A DNA stretch of 64,000 nt from Pseudoflavonifractor sp. MSJ-37 (GCF_018917965.1 NZ_JAHLPP010000004.1:151471-215470), one strand, 5' to 3'. Positions 18,696 to 27,669 are shown, counted from the stretch's first letter. Notes: generated from the sequence alone by a model not told the origin. Made by a program: numbers and translations.

Positions 18696-20498
18696 ATGTC
18701 TGAAGAAAAGAAAAACGATCCGTTCAGCTTCGAAGACCCTGAATACCGCAAGACCTATTGGCACACCTGCTCCCACATCCTGGCGCAGGCCGTGAAGCGC
18801 CTGTGGCCCGAGACCAAGCTGGCCATCGGCCCCGCCATCGAGAACGGCTTCTACTACGATCTGGACAGCGAGGAGTCCTTCACCCCTGAGGATCTGGAGA
18901 AGATCGAGGGCGAGATGCGGAAGATCTGCAAGGAGAAGCTGAAGCTGGAGCGCTTCGAGCTGCCCCGCGAGGAGGCCGTCAAGTTCATGGAGGAGAAGGG
19001 CGAGCCTTATAAGGTGGAGCTCATCAACGACCTGCCTGAGGACGCCGTCATCTCCTTCTACAAGCAGGGCGAGTTCACCGATCTGTGCGCCGGTCCCCAT
19101 GTGGACTCCACCGGCCGGATCAAGGGCAACGCCATCAAGCTGACCGCCTGCAACGCCGCCTATTGGCGCGGCGACTCCTCCCGCAAGCAGCTCCAGCGGA
19201 TCTACGGCATCGCCTTCCCCAAGAAGGACGAGCTGGACGCCTACCTGAAGCAGCAGGAGGAGGCGCTGAAGCGGGACCACAACAAGCTGGGCCGTGAGCT
19301 GGAGTACTTCACCACCGTGGACGTGATCGGCCAGGGTCTGCCCATCATCCTGCCCAAGGGAGCCCGGGTCATCCAGCTCCTCCAGCGCTGGGTGGAGGAC
19401 ACAGAGCAGAAGCGGGGCTATCTGCTGACCAAGACCCCCTATATGGCCAAGCGGGAGCTCTATAAGATTTCCGGCCACTGGGACCACTATCTGGACGGCA
19501 TGTTCGTCCTGGGCGACCCCAACGATGAGACCAAGGAGTGCTTCGCCCTCCGTCCCATGACCTGTCCCTTCCAGTATCAGGTGTTCCTGAACCGGGGCCG
19601 CAGTTACCGGGACCTGCCCATGCGCCTGGGCGAGACCTCGACCCTGTTCCGCAATGAGGACTCCGGTGAGATGCACGGCCTGATCCGGGTCCGCCAGTTC
19701 ACCATCTCTGAGGGCCACCTGATCCTCCGTCCTGAGCAGCTGGAGGAGGAGTTCAAGGGCTGTCTGGACCTGGCCAAGTACTGTCTGGGCACCGTGGGCC
19801 TGCTGGACAAGTGTACCTTCCGCTTCTCCCAGTGGGATCCCGCCAACCCCAACAACAAGTACGAGGGCACCAAGGAGCAGTGGGAGGAGGCCCAGCGGGT
19901 CATGGGCCAGATCCTGGACGACCTGGACGTGAAGTACACCATCGGCATCGACGAGGCGGCCTTCTACGGCCCCAAGCTGGATATCCAGTACAAGAACGTC
20001 TATGGCAAGGAGGACACTCTGGTCACCATCCAGATCGATATGCTCCTGGCCAAGCAGTTCGGTATGGAGTATGTGGATGTGGACGGCCAGAAAAAGACCC
20101 CCTATATCATCCACCGCACCTCTCTGGGCTGCTACGAGCGCACCCTGGCCTATCTGCTGGAGGAGTACGCCGGCGCCCTGCCCGCCTGGATGGCTCCCAC
20201 GCAGGTCAAGATCCTGCCCATCACCGACCGCGCCGCCGCATACGCCGAGCAGATCGCCGGGAAGCTGGAGGAGCAGGGCTATCGCGTGGAGACCGACCTG
20301 CGCAACGAGAAGATCGGCAAGAAGATCCGCGAGGCCACCCTGGAGAAGATCCCCTATATGCTGGTGGTGGGCGACAAGGAGGCCGAAGCCGGCACCGTGG
20401 CTGTGCGCCATCGCACCGGCGTTGATGAGGGCGTCATGTCTCTGGACGAGTTCATCGCCAAGTTCAAGGAGGAAGTGGACACCAAGGCCATCAAGTAA
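18696..20498 (+). CDS. thrS: Threonyl-tRNA synthetase lacking the TGS domain
   Basis: Charges tRNA-Thr. The 600-aa enzyme begins almost at once with the editing domain (HTCSHILAQAV at 23-33, LTACNAAYWRGDS) and so lacks the N-terminal TGS domain of about 60 residues present in Escherichia ThrRS. The catalytic core has class II motifs, but motif sequences diverge: LRPMTCPFQYQ replaces the common LRPMNCPGHM, and motif 2 reads RLGETSTLFRNEDSGEMHG. The three zinc ligands appear kept (Cys in MTCPF, His in SEGHLI, His in IIHRTSLG). The anticodon-binding domain is complete. The start at 18696 has AGGAGG 9 bases upstream. Confidence 0.95.
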   Translation: MSEEKKNDPFSFEDPEYRKTYWHTCSHILAQAVKRLWPETKLAIGPAIENGFYYDLDSEESFTPEDLEKIEGEMRKICKEKLKLERFELPREEAVKFMEEKGEPYKVELINDLPEDAVISFYKQGEFTDLCAGPHVDSTGRIKGNAIKLTACNAAYWRGDSSRKQLQRIYGIAFPKKDELDAYLKQQEEALKRDHNKLGRELEYFTTVDVIGQGLPIILPKGARVIQLLQRWVEDTEQKRGYLLTKTPYMAKRELYKISGHWDHYLDGMFVLGDPNDETKECFALRPMTCPFQYQVFLNRGRSYRDLPMRLGETSTLFRNEDSGEMHGLIRVRQFTISEGHLILRPEQLEEEFKGCLDLAKYCLGTVGLLDKCTFRFSQWDPANPNNKYEGTKEQWEEAQRVMGQILDDLDVKYTIGIDEAAFYGPKLDIQYKNVYGKEDTLVTIQIDMLLAKQFGMEYVDVDGQKKTPYIIHRTSLGCYERTLAYLLEEYAGALPAWMAPTQVKILPITDRAAAYAEQIAGKLEEQGYRVETDLRNEKIGKKIREATLEKIPYMLVVGDKEAEAGTVAVRHRTGVDEGVMSLDEFIAKFKEEVDTKAIK

Positions 20499-20525
20499 GG
20501 CCCTGCTCCCGGAATGGACGTGAGT

Positions 20526-20561
20526 CTGCCCCCGCCGGTCCTTCCGGCGGGGGCAGTTTTT
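20526..20561 (+). terminator. Terminator of thrS
   Basis: A perfect 13-bp stem (CTGCCCCCGCCGG with its complement), 5-base loop, then TTTTT. Confidence 0.93.
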
Positions 20562-20623
20562 GCACGGGCTGGGGGAGGATGTGGAAACTTTCGCTAAGAT
20601 ACTGGCGGAGAGACCTTGATTTT

Positions 20624-20652
20624 TTGACAAACATGGCGTATACTCATATTAA
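20624..20652 (+). promoter_or_regulatory. Promoter of the flavodoxin-fold reductase gene
   Basis: TTGACA (20624-20629), 17-bp spacer, TATTAA (20647-20652). Confidence 0.7.
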
Positions 20653-20714
20653 GACTTCGCCGTTCAGGCGTGAATGCTGAGCGATCAGCGAACAGAGAAA
20701 GGTTGGGAACACAG

Positions 20715-21353
20715 ATGGACAAGACCAAGATCCTTTTGATCAGCGGAAGCCCCCGCCCCAAGACGCGCTCCGCGCTGTATGTCGGTATGCAGGCCGCCAT
20801 GGAGGGCGCTCAGGAGGTCGCGGACGTAGAGGTCGAGCTGGTGGAGCTCTTCCGGCGGAAGATCGCCCCCTGTATCCACTGCAACAAGTGTCTGCGGGAC
20901 GATGCGGACCGCTGTACCGTGTTCCATGATGATATGGACGAGCTGTACGACAAATTCTTCCAGGCCGACGGCATCATCATCGGCAGCCCGGTGTACGACA
21001 TGAACGTCACCGCCCAGCTGGCCCAGTTCTACAGCCGCTTCCGTTCCTCCTGGAAACTGAGCGTGGACGATCCTGAGTTCTTCCAGTATAAGGCCGGCGC
21101 GGCCATCACGGTGGGCGGCACCCGGAACGGCGGTCAGGAGAACGTGATCCGCTCCATCACCAACATCTTCGCCACCCATGGCATCAACGTGTGTACCTGC
21201 GGCGGCGGCATCTACGGCGGCGCTATGCTGTGGAGCCCCGGCGACGGCTCCGGCACCATCGATGACCCAGACGGCATCGCCAACTGCCGCACCCTGGGCA
21301 AGAAGGTCGCTCAGGTGGCCAAAGCCCTGAAGCTGGGCCGTACGCAGGTGTAA
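20715..21353 (+). CDS. NADPH-dependent FMN reductase / flavodoxin-fold protein
   Basis: A 212-aa cytoplasmic protein of the NADPH-dependent FMN reductase (iron-sulfur flavoprotein-like) family. The N-terminal LLISGSPRPKTRSA is the FMN phosphate loop; IGSPVYDMNVTAQLAQFYSR matches the second flavin-contact region. A CIHCNKCLRDDADRC cluster at about residues 52-66 has the spacing seen in proteins of this family that may hold an iron-sulfur centre, though one more ligand cannot be confirmed by eye. Electron donor and substrate are unknown. Start chosen at 20715 (AAAGG 12 bases upstream). Single gene with its own promoter and terminator. Confidence 0.85.
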   Translation: MDKTKILLISGSPRPKTRSALYVGMQAAMEGAQEVADVEVELVELFRRKIAPCIHCNKCLRDDADRCTVFHDDMDELYDKFFQADGIIIGSPVYDMNVTAQLAQFYSRFRSSWKLSVDDPEFFQYKAGAAITVGGTRNGGQENVIRSITNIFATHGINVCTCGGGIYGGAMLWSPGDGSGTIDDPDGIANCRTLGKKVAQVAKALKLGRTQV

Positions 21354-21381
21354 GGCCAGTCGTCCCCCCATATACATCGTG

Positions 21382-21420
21382 ATATCCCGGCTCCGCCCTT
21401 CGGCGGGGCCGGGATATTTA
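21382..21420 (+). terminator. Terminator after the FMN reductase gene
   Basis: A stem of about 15 bp with one bulge (ATATCCCGGC...GCCGGGATAT), CTTC loop, then TTATCGTTTT. Confidence 0.8.
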
Positions 21421-21456
21421 TCGTTTTCAGCACAAACTGTTTCTCCACGACGGATA

Positions 21457-21485
21457 TTGACAGGGGCAGGACGGCGGCGTATGAT
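21457..21485 (+). promoter_or_regulatory. Promoter of the phosphodiester glycosidase gene
   Basis: TTGACA (21457-21462), 17-bp spacer, TATGAT (21480-21485). Confidence 0.8.
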
Positions 21486-21529
21486 GGAACTATCGTAAAC
21501 GATCATTTCAGAGAGAGGACGTGGACTCG

Positions 21530-23092
21530 ATGAAGATGGATCTCCGGAAACGGGTCGGAACACTGATCATGTCGGCAGTGATGGCGGCATCCCTCCTGCC
21601 CGGCGCGGCGGCCGCCGCACCCACCAAGGTGGTGGCCATGAAGATCGGAAGCCCCTGGTGTGTGATGGGGACCGAGATGAGTCAGCTGGACCAGCAGAGC
21701 GATAAGGTCTCCCCGGTGGCGGAAGGCGGTCGGACTCTGGTGCCGATCAGCCGGGTGCTGGCGGCCTTCGGCGGGACGGCCCAGTGGGTACCTGAGACCG
21801 GCGGTGTCCGGTGCAGTCTGAACGGCACCGAGGTGGAGCTGAGTTTGGGCTCCACCACTGCGCTGGTGGATGGCGAGGCCGTGGCGCTGGACGTCCCCGC
21901 TAAGGCCATGAACAACAGGACTTTCGTGCCCGTCCGCTTCGTCAGCGAGAGCCTGGGCCTGAAGGTGGGGTATGAGCCCACCAACAGGATCGTGGTAGTG
22001 GCCGACGGGGATCTGGACACCGGCACCCTCACCTCCATGAGTCAGGTCAGGACGCTGGTAGAAAAGACCAGACCCAGAGGCGAGGCCACTACGCTGACCG
22101 CACAGTCGTATAAGCTGGCCTCCGGTACGGTGAGCGCCAAGGTCATCACCGTGGATATGACCGATCCCCGGGTGAGCGTGAAGGCCAATGTGCCTTGGGG
22201 GATGCTGAACGCCACGAGGGGCTTTAGCGACATCTGCAAGGCATCCGGGGCCACGGCGGTCATCAACGCCAACTTTTTCGAGGCCTATCAGACCGTGAAG
22301 GATCCCATCGGCCATGTGATGGTCAACGGTCAATTCGTCTACGGCAGCAGCGGCCACTCGGCACTGGGCATCACCTCCACCGGAGAGATGCGCTACGGCC
22401 GGCCCGCCGTGTTTTTCCGGGTCAAGACTGTGGACGAGGGCACTGCCCAGCAGTGGGCGGGCTTCGAACTCAACGTCACCAAGCAGTTCAAGAACCAGTC
22501 AGTGGTCTATACCCACGCCCGGGGCAAGAGCATCACGATCGACTATCCCGGCGTGGTCCTCACGGTGACGAACGGCGTCACCACCGGCTATCAGGCCGTG
22601 TCGGCCGGACAGACTGTGGCGATCCCCTCCAACGGCTTCCTGCTTTACTCCAGTCAGGAGGTCACCAAGACCGACTATTACCGGGTCCCGGAGATGGGAC
22701 GGAAGGTAGTCGTGGAGCCCTATCTCTATCAGGCCGACGCAGAGGGCTTCACGCTGGACGGGGTGCAGACGATCGTCTCCGGCGCGCCCCGCCTGGTGAA
22801 AGACGGCAAGATCGAGACCTATGTGGAGCCCGCCTATGCCAAGGACAGCCGCTTCACCACCAGCTCCGCCCCACGGACCGCTGTGGGGAGCACCGCCAAC
22901 GGGAAGCTCCTGCTGGTCAGCGTCTCATCCGCCACCATCCAGCAGATGCGGGAGCTCATGCTCAAGCTGGGCTGTGTGGACGCCGTTAATCTGGACGGCG
23001 GCGGTTCCACCGCCATGTACTACAAGGGACAGACCCTGGCCGCCCCCGGCCGCGCTCTGGTCACCACCCTTCAGGTGTTCGTAGACCAGTGA
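21530..23092 (+). CDS. Secreted protein: copper-amine-oxidase-like N-domain plus phosphodiester glycosidase (NAGPA) domain
   Basis: About 520 aa. A signal peptide (LRKR, hydrophobic MSAVMAASLLPGAAAAA) leads to a copper amine oxidase N-terminal-like domain at about 38-155 (TLVPISRVLAAFGGTAQW, NNRTFVPVRFVSESLG), which in Firmicutes surface proteins is a wall-associated module and not an oxidase. The C-terminal half (about 230-518) is a NAGPA/DUF2233 domain: AVINANFFEAY, the invariant VNLDGGGSTAMYY and a final ALVTTLQVFV. These hydrolases cleave phosphodiester-linked sugars, and a wall polymer is a plausible target. The ATG at 21530 is 10 bases from AGGA; GTG at 21521 is too close to it. Confidence 0.88.
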   Translation: MKMDLRKRVGTLIMSAVMAASLLPGAAAAAPTKVVAMKIGSPWCVMGTEMSQLDQQSDKVSPVAEGGRTLVPISRVLAAFGGTAQWVPETGGVRCSLNGTEVELSLGSTTALVDGEAVALDVPAKAMNNRTFVPVRFVSESLGLKVGYEPTNRIVVVADGDLDTGTLTSMSQVRTLVEKTRPRGEATTLTAQSYKLASGTVSAKVITVDMTDPRVSVKANVPWGMLNATRGFSDICKASGATAVINANFFEAYQTVKDPIGHVMVNGQFVYGSSGHSALGITSTGEMRYGRPAVFFRVKTVDEGTAQQWAGFELNVTKQFKNQSVVYTHARGKSITIDYPGVVLTVTNGVTTGYQAVSAGQTVAIPSNGFLLYSSQEVTKTDYYRVPEMGRKVVVEPYLYQADAEGFTLDGVQTIVSGAPRLVKDGKIETYVEPAYAKDSRFTTSSAPRTAVGSTANGKLLLVSVSSATIQQMRELMLKLGCVDAVNLDGGGSTAMYYKGQTLAAPGRALVTTLQVFVDQ

Positions 23093-23107
23093 TCCGCCCT
23101 AAGATGC

Positions 23108-23143
23108 AGATATCCCCCGCCGGAGATCCGGCGGGGGATATCT
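23108..23143. terminator. Bidirectional hairpin between the glycosidase gene and fbp
   Basis: A nearly continuous 17-bp inverted repeat (AGATATCCCCCGCCGGA and complement) between convergent genes. Confidence 0.8.
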
Positions 23144-23163
23144 ATTCGGTGTGGGTGGACCGC

Positions 23164-25152
23164 TTACCGGTGGTCTTCAGCGATCTCGCCGCTGCGGAAG
23201 GCGGAGAGCAGGGCCATCAGGTCGTCGATCTGCTCCTGGAGCTGACGGCCCACATCGGTGCCCGCGATCTTCATCCGGGACTCCAGCCGCTCGAACACCA
23301 CAGAGGTGGAGGCGATGTCCTGATTTTCCCGGATAGCGTTCTTCCGGCCAACGAAGGGTTCATGGGACACCAGACGGAAGCAGGCGGAGTTGTAGATCAG
23401 AGTATAGCCCGCGATGCCGGTGGTCTTTTGATAGGCCTTGCAGAAGCCGCCGTCGATCACCAGCAGCTTGCCGCCGGCCTTCATGGGGCTCTCGCCCTTC
23501 TTGGACTTGACGGGGATATGGCCGTTGATGATGTGGCAGTGGGGGCCCTCCAGACCGAAGTCCTTCAGGATCGCGTCGCAGACGGCGGGGTCGTTGTAGA
23601 ATTGGTAGTAGGGGTTCTTGGGCTCGGTCCAGGTGGACTCGTCCAGGATGAGCCGCCGCTCGAAGGTGGTCATCCGGTCCCGGCCGAAGATCGGGCTGTT
23701 CCGGCCCGCCCACAGGAACCACAGGAAGTCCATGCCGAACTGCCGCTCCGGGGAGCCGGGACGGCTGTAATAAGCCCGGCGGGCCGTCAGGTCGGCATAG
23801 TCCAGGAAGTCCTTTCCGGACAGCTTCTGCCCGCCCAAGCTGAAGGTGAGCAGACCGCCATCCTCCGTCATGGGCATACAGCCGTGGAAGAGCAGGTTGC
23901 CGTTGAACACCTTGTACAGGCTTCCCTTGGAGTACAGGAAGCGGATGTGCCGCTGGAGCTTCTCGCTGTGCTGGAAGGAGGCGGTGAGCTGGTCGATCAG
24001 CGCGTCCTCCTCGGGGGTGAGGGCATAGGGGTCGTTCCGGTCTACGGTGGGGAAGTCGGTGTCCTCCAGCGGGTAGTCCACGCCGTTCAGGCAGATGGAC
24101 TTTTTCTCATAGTCGATCTTGTCCAGCAGGAGCCGGTCATCCATGTGGAAGTCCGGATTGCGGAGGATCTTTTGGCCCTCCAGCTTGAAAAGGATGATGG
24201 TGATGGCCTTGTGCATCCGGGCGGCCAGGAGCTTGTCCTTCTCGGTGTAGTGGGCCTCGTCCTCGTTGGTGAGCTTGACGGTGAAGCGGTGGATGTCGCA
24301 GTCCTTGTACACCTCGTTGGCGAACACGGACAGGGGGCGCAGGGAGATGCCGTAGCCGGTCTCGATGACCTCCAGGTTGTTGTAGCGCAGAGAGTTGGCC
24401 AGCACCGTGGCCACCAACGTCCGGGAGCCGGAGGCCGCGCCCATCCACAGCACGTCGTGGTTGCCCCACTGGATGTCCACGCTGTGATAGCTCAGCAGAG
24501 AGTCCAGGATGATGTCGGCCCGGGGGCCGCGGTCGAAGATGTCGCCCACCAGATGGAGGTGGTCCACCGCCAGACGCTTGATCAGCTCGCAGAGCTGGAT
24601 CAGGAAGTTGGAGGCACGGTCGATGTCGATGATGGTGGAGATGATCTTCTCGTAGTAGTCCCGCTTGTCGCTGTCTTCGTAGTGGGTGTGGATCAGCTCG
24701 TCGATGATGTAGGCATACTCCTTGGGCATGGCCTTGCGGGTCTTGGAGCGGGTATACTTGGAGCTGACCTCCCGGCACATCTCGATCAGCCGGTGGAAGG
24801 TGATCCGGTACCACTCCCGCATATCGTCGGTCTCCTGCTCGATCTCCTCCAGCTTCTCCCGAGGGTAGTAGATCAGGGTGGCCAGTTGGTCCAGCTCGGC
24901 CTTGGAGACGCTGGTGCCGAAGAGCTTGTCCAGCTTCTCCCGCACCACGCCGGAGGCGGAGTTGAGGATGTGGAGGAAGGCTTCGTATTCGCCATGGACG
25001 TCGGAGATGAAGTGCTCCGTGCCCTTGGGCAGGTTCAGGATCGCCTGGAGGTTGATGATCTCCGTGCTGGCCGCCTGGACGGTGGGATACTGCCGGGCCA
25101 GCATCTTGAGGTAGTGCAGATCCTGCGGACTATAGGTCTTCGATGGCTTCAT
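23164..25152 (-). CDS. fbp: Fructose-1,6-bisphosphatase, class III
   Basis: Hydrolyses fructose 1,6-bisphosphate for gluconeogenesis. The 662-aa length and sequence fit the Firmicutes class III (FBPase_2) family, unrelated to the Escherichia Fbp. It has a metallophosphoesterase-type metal site: ISDVHGEY near residue 43, VGDIFDRGPRAD and WGNHDVLWMGAASG, and near the end HIINGHIPVK. The start at 25152 has AAGGAGG. Single gene with its own promoter, convergent with the glycosidase gene. Confidence 0.95.
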   Translation of the reverse strand: MKPSKTYSPQDLHYLKMLARQYPTVQAASTEIINLQAILNLPKGTEHFISDVHGEYEAFLHILNSASGVVREKLDKLFGTSVSKAELDQLATLIYYPREKLEEIEQETDDMREWYRITFHRLIEMCREVSSKYTRSKTRKAMPKEYAYIIDELIHTHYEDSDKRDYYEKIISTIIDIDRASNFLIQLCELIKRLAVDHLHLVGDIFDRGPRADIILDSLLSYHSVDIQWGNHDVLWMGAASGSRTLVATVLANSLRYNNLEVIETGYGISLRPLSVFANEVYKDCDIHRFTVKLTNEDEAHYTEKDKLLAARMHKAITIILFKLEGQKILRNPDFHMDDRLLLDKIDYEKKSICLNGVDYPLEDTDFPTVDRNDPYALTPEEDALIDQLTASFQHSEKLQRHIRFLYSKGSLYKVFNGNLLFHGCMPMTEDGGLLTFSLGGQKLSGKDFLDYADLTARRAYYSRPGSPERQFGMDFLWFLWAGRNSPIFGRDRMTTFERRLILDESTWTEPKNPYYQFYNDPAVCDAILKDFGLEGPHCHIINGHIPVKSKKGESPMKAGGKLLVIDGGFCKAYQKTTGIAGYTLIYNSACFRLVSHEPFVGRKNAIRENQDIASTSVVFERLESRMKIAGTDVGRQLQEQIDDLMALLSAFRSGEIAEDHR

Positions 25153-25197
25153 GGGAGAGCCTCCTTTTCCTATATTTAGGTGGTCCCATTATGCCAC

Positions 25198-25226
25198 GTT
25201 CCGGCGGCGGTTGCAAGAGGGGGAGA
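25198..25226 (-). promoter_or_regulatory. Promoter of fbp
   Basis: Minus strand TTGCAA (25221-25226), 17-bp spacer, CATAAT (25198-25203). Confidence 0.65.
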
Positions 25227-25261
25227 GTGGATAAGTTTTTCGTGAGCGGTCGGGGGACCGC

Positions 25262-25290
25262 TTGCGGGGGGAGGAGATCTCTGTTATACT
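25262..25290 (+). promoter_or_regulatory. Promoter of udk
   Basis: TTGCGG (25262-25267), 17-bp spacer, TATACT (25285-25290). Confidence 0.65.
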
Positions 25291-25322
25291 GTCGAAGAAA
25301 GAAACGATAGGGGGCAGAGACC

Positions 25323-25943
25323 ATGGACACCATGATCATCGGCATCGCCGGCGGCACCGGCTCAGGCAAGACCACCCTGACCCGGCGGCTCCAGGAGCGC
25401 TTCGGGGAGAACGTGAGCGTGCTCTACCACGACAATTATTACAAGTAGCACAGCGATATGCCCTTCGAAGAGCGGTGCAGACTCAATTACGACCATCCGG
25501 ACGCCTTCGACACCGGCCGGATGATCCAGGACATCCAGGCCCTGCGTCGGGGCGAGACGATCCAGTGCCCGACCTATGACTACACGATCCACGACCGGGC
25601 CGCCGCCGCCATCGAGGTCAAGCCAACCAAGGTCATCCTGGTGGAGGGCATCCTGATCTTCGAGAACAAGGAGCTCCGGGATCTGATGGACATCAAGATC
25701 TTCGTGGACACCGATGCGGACGTGCGCATCCTCCGGCGCATCCTGCGGGACGTGAAGGAGCGGGGCCGCTCCTTGGACTCGGTGGTGGAGCAGTACCTCA
25801 CCACCGTGAAGCCCATGCACGAGCAGTTCGTAGAGCCCTCCAAGCGCAACGCCGATATCATCGTCCTGGAGGGCGGCCACAATGTGGTGGCCCTGGACAT
25901 GATCATCGAGCGGATCCGGAGCCACGTGGAAGGCCGGCCGTAA
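25323..25943 (+). pseudogene. udk: Uridine kinase gene interrupted by an in-frame TAG
   Basis: Uridine kinase phosphorylates uridine and cytidine in salvage. From ATG 25323 (site GGGGGCAGAG, weak) the frame gives a perfect family N-terminus with P-loop GGTGSGKTTL and HDNYYK, then a TAG at 25446-25448 (codon 42), then continues without frame change as HSDMPFEERC...YDYTIHDRAAA...VEGILIFE to 25943. In relatives this position varies (NYYKx), so a CAG-to-TAG transition is the simplest cause. Restart at ATG 25458 would yield 161 aa without the P-loop. Everything else is intact, so the lesion is recent, a sequencing error, or read through. Confidence 0.85.
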
Positions 25944-25960
25944 GGACATCAGACAGAAGA

Positions 25961-26000
25961 CGCCCCTCCGGGCCTGTGGAGAACAGGTCCCGGAGGGGCG
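25961..26000. terminator. Hairpin between udk and the acetyltransferase operon
   Basis: CGCCCCTCCGGG-CCTGT pairs with ACAGG-CCCGGAGGGGCG with one bulged base. It separates two convergent genes; no long T run on either side. Confidence 0.65.
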
Positions 26001-26020
26001 GTCTCGTATGGGCGTGCAGT

Positions 26021-26605
26021 TCAGAGGGAGGGCTGGATGCGGTCGTCCTCGGTGACCGGCCGCAGGATCCGGCAGGGGACGCCGGCGGCTACCACGCCGG
26101 CGGGGATGTCACGGGTGACCACGCTGCCCGCGCCGATGATGCTGCCCCGGCCAATGGTGACGCCGCCGCAGACCGTGGCGTTGGCACCGATCCAAACGTC
26201 GTCCTCCAGCGTGATGGGGCTGGAGGTACACAGCCCAGCCGCCCGCTGGTCGGGCAGGAGGGCGTGCCCCACGCAGGAGAGGCAGACGCCGGGGGCGAGG
26301 AAGGCATTGGCCCCGATGTGGACCGGGGAGGTGTCCAGGATGGTGCAGTTGTAGTTGATCACCGCCAGCCCATGGGTGTGGATATTGAAGCCGTAGTCAC
26401 AGTGGAACGTGGGCTCGATGAAGGTCAGGGGGTGACAGGTGCCGAAGAGTTCCTTTAGGATCGCGGCGCGCTCCTCCGTCTGGCTGGGGGAGGTGCGATC
26501 GAAGCGCCAGCACAGTTCCTTAGCGATGGCCTGCCGGTCCTTGGGCATCTCCCGGTCCATCCCGCGATAAGGCGCATCGGTCTGCATGAGTTCCAGATAG
26601 GTCAT
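26021..26605 (-). CDS. Sugar O-acetyltransferase (maltose/galactoside acetyltransferase family)
   Basis: A 194-aa left-handed beta-helix enzyme using acetyl-CoA. The N-terminal maltose-acetyltransferase cap (TDAPYRGMDREMPKDR) precedes hexapeptide repeats such as VWIGANATVCGGVTIGRGSIIGAG; the catalytic His is in SCVGHALLP. Its ATG overlaps the stop of the SGNH-like gene upstream (ATGA), so it is the last gene of a three-gene operon with an MBOAT acyltransferase. That context suggests a role in acetylating a sugar or surface glycan instead of free maltose; this is inference. Confidence 0.9.
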   Translation of the reverse strand: MTYLELMQTDAPYRGMDREMPKDRQAIAKELCWRFDRTSPSQTEERAAILKELFGTCHPLTFIEPTFHCDYGFNIHTHGLAVINYNCTILDTSPVHIGANAFLAPGVCLSCVGHALLPDQRAAGLCTSSPITLEDDVWIGANATVCGGVTIGRGSIIGAGSVVTRDIPAGVVAAGVPCRILRPVTEDDRIQPSL

Positions 26606-27651
26606 GGCGTGTCCTCTCCTTGTGTCGATACAGCCCCGCCGGACAGGGCGTCGGCGTAGGCCTGGTAGCCGGCCTCCCAGGCCGGGTCTTCGGAATCCAC
26701 GAACAGGTCGGGATAGCGGCGGCTCAGCTCATAGGCCAGATAGTCGGTGAATTTGACCGCGCCCGTGCTGTTCAGGTGGCGCTGGTCATAGAAGTCATCC
26801 AGCGTGAGGCCCATGTCCTCATACCGGTCGTTGAAGTCGTCGAAGGGGACCCCTAGTGTGGCGGCCTCCCCGGAGACGGCGGCCATCTTTTCCAGCTGGG
26901 TCTCCTCCAGGGCGGTGTTGGAGGGGGCTTTGATCAGCCAGAGCTCCACCCCTCTGGACCGGCACAGGGAGACGATCTGCTCCAGCCAGTATCGGTTCTT
27001 CTCGGTCAGCTCCCCAGTCTCGCCTTCGGCCGGGGGGATCGTCTCCGGCCGGACATACTGGCCGGGCAGGAGCACATAGCCCTTGTAGGGATCGTGGAGG
27101 CCGGATGGTCTGGTGTCCCAGTCGGCGTCCTCCAGCTCGTCCCAGCGGCCATGGTACTTCATGAAGTTCCAGATCAGCGGGGCCCGCTGACCCTTGGGGG
27201 CAGAGACCCGGGCCAGCGCGATCTTGTCGAGGGAGAAGCGCAGGTCGTCCATGAAGGAGAAGTTCACGCCGTCGTCGTGGTATTCCGTATCATTGCCCAT
27301 CATGTTGCACTCCACCACGAGGAGCTGGGGAGACTGGTATTTCAGGGCCTCCTTCACATAGGTGTAGGTGGCCCACATGGGCTGGAGCTGGGTAGCGAAC
27401 ACATAGCTCTTCACGCCGGTGTCGTGCCACAACTCCAGCGGGGAGAGAGAGGCGTAGATGTGAGAGGAGCCGAAGAACATCACAGTGAACTCCCCCCGGG
27501 GCTCATTGTAGAAGCCGCCGATCTTGTTGGTCATGTCCCAGGGGGGATCCAGGGACTTGCGAGCGAAGAGCCAGGTGATCGGCGCGGCGGTCAGCGCCAG
27601 GATCAGCAGGAGGGCCAGGCCGCTGAGCAGGAATTTTTTCGTGGAGATCAA
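26602..27651 (-). CDS. Membrane-anchored SGNH-hydrolase-like protein (AlgJ/DltD-like)
   Basis: A 349-aa protein with one N-terminal membrane anchor (about residues 7-28) and an extracytoplasmic domain. The GSSH motif (MFFGSSHIYASLSP) and a C-terminal DxxH-like site (DDFYDQRHLNSTGAVKFTDY) match the SGNH/GDSL fold of proteins that work with MBOAT acyltransferases in transferring acyl groups to exopolysaccharide or teichoic acid. The start codon is TTG at 27651, 9 bases after AAGGAG. It begins 18 bases after the MBOAT gene and overlaps the acetyltransferase gene by 4. Confidence 0.82.
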   Translation of the reverse strand: MISTKKFLLSGLALLLILALTAAPITWLFARKSLDPPWDMTNKIGGFYNEPRGEFTVMFFGSSHIYASLSPLELWHDTGVKSYVFATQLQPMWATYTYVKEALKYQSPQLLVVECNMMGNDTEYHDDGVNFSFMDDLRFSLDKIALARVSAPKGQRAPLIWNFMKYHGRWDELEDADWDTRPSGLHDPYKGYVLLPGQYVRPETIPPAEGETGELTEKNRYWLEQIVSLCRSRGVELWLIKAPSNTALEETQLEKMAAVSGEAATLGVPFDDFNDRYEDMGLTLDDFYDQRHLNSTGAVKFTDYLAYELSRRYPDLFVDSEDPAWEAGYQAYADALSGGAVSTQGEDTP

Positions 27652-27669
27652 GTCTGGTCGCTCCTTCCG

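Noticed and set aside
25446..25448. Pyrrolysine insertion at the udk TAG
   Set aside because: No pyl genes or CTA-anticodon tRNA are in the window, and the position is a variable surface residue; a nonsense change or error is simpler. Kept only as an option in the finding.
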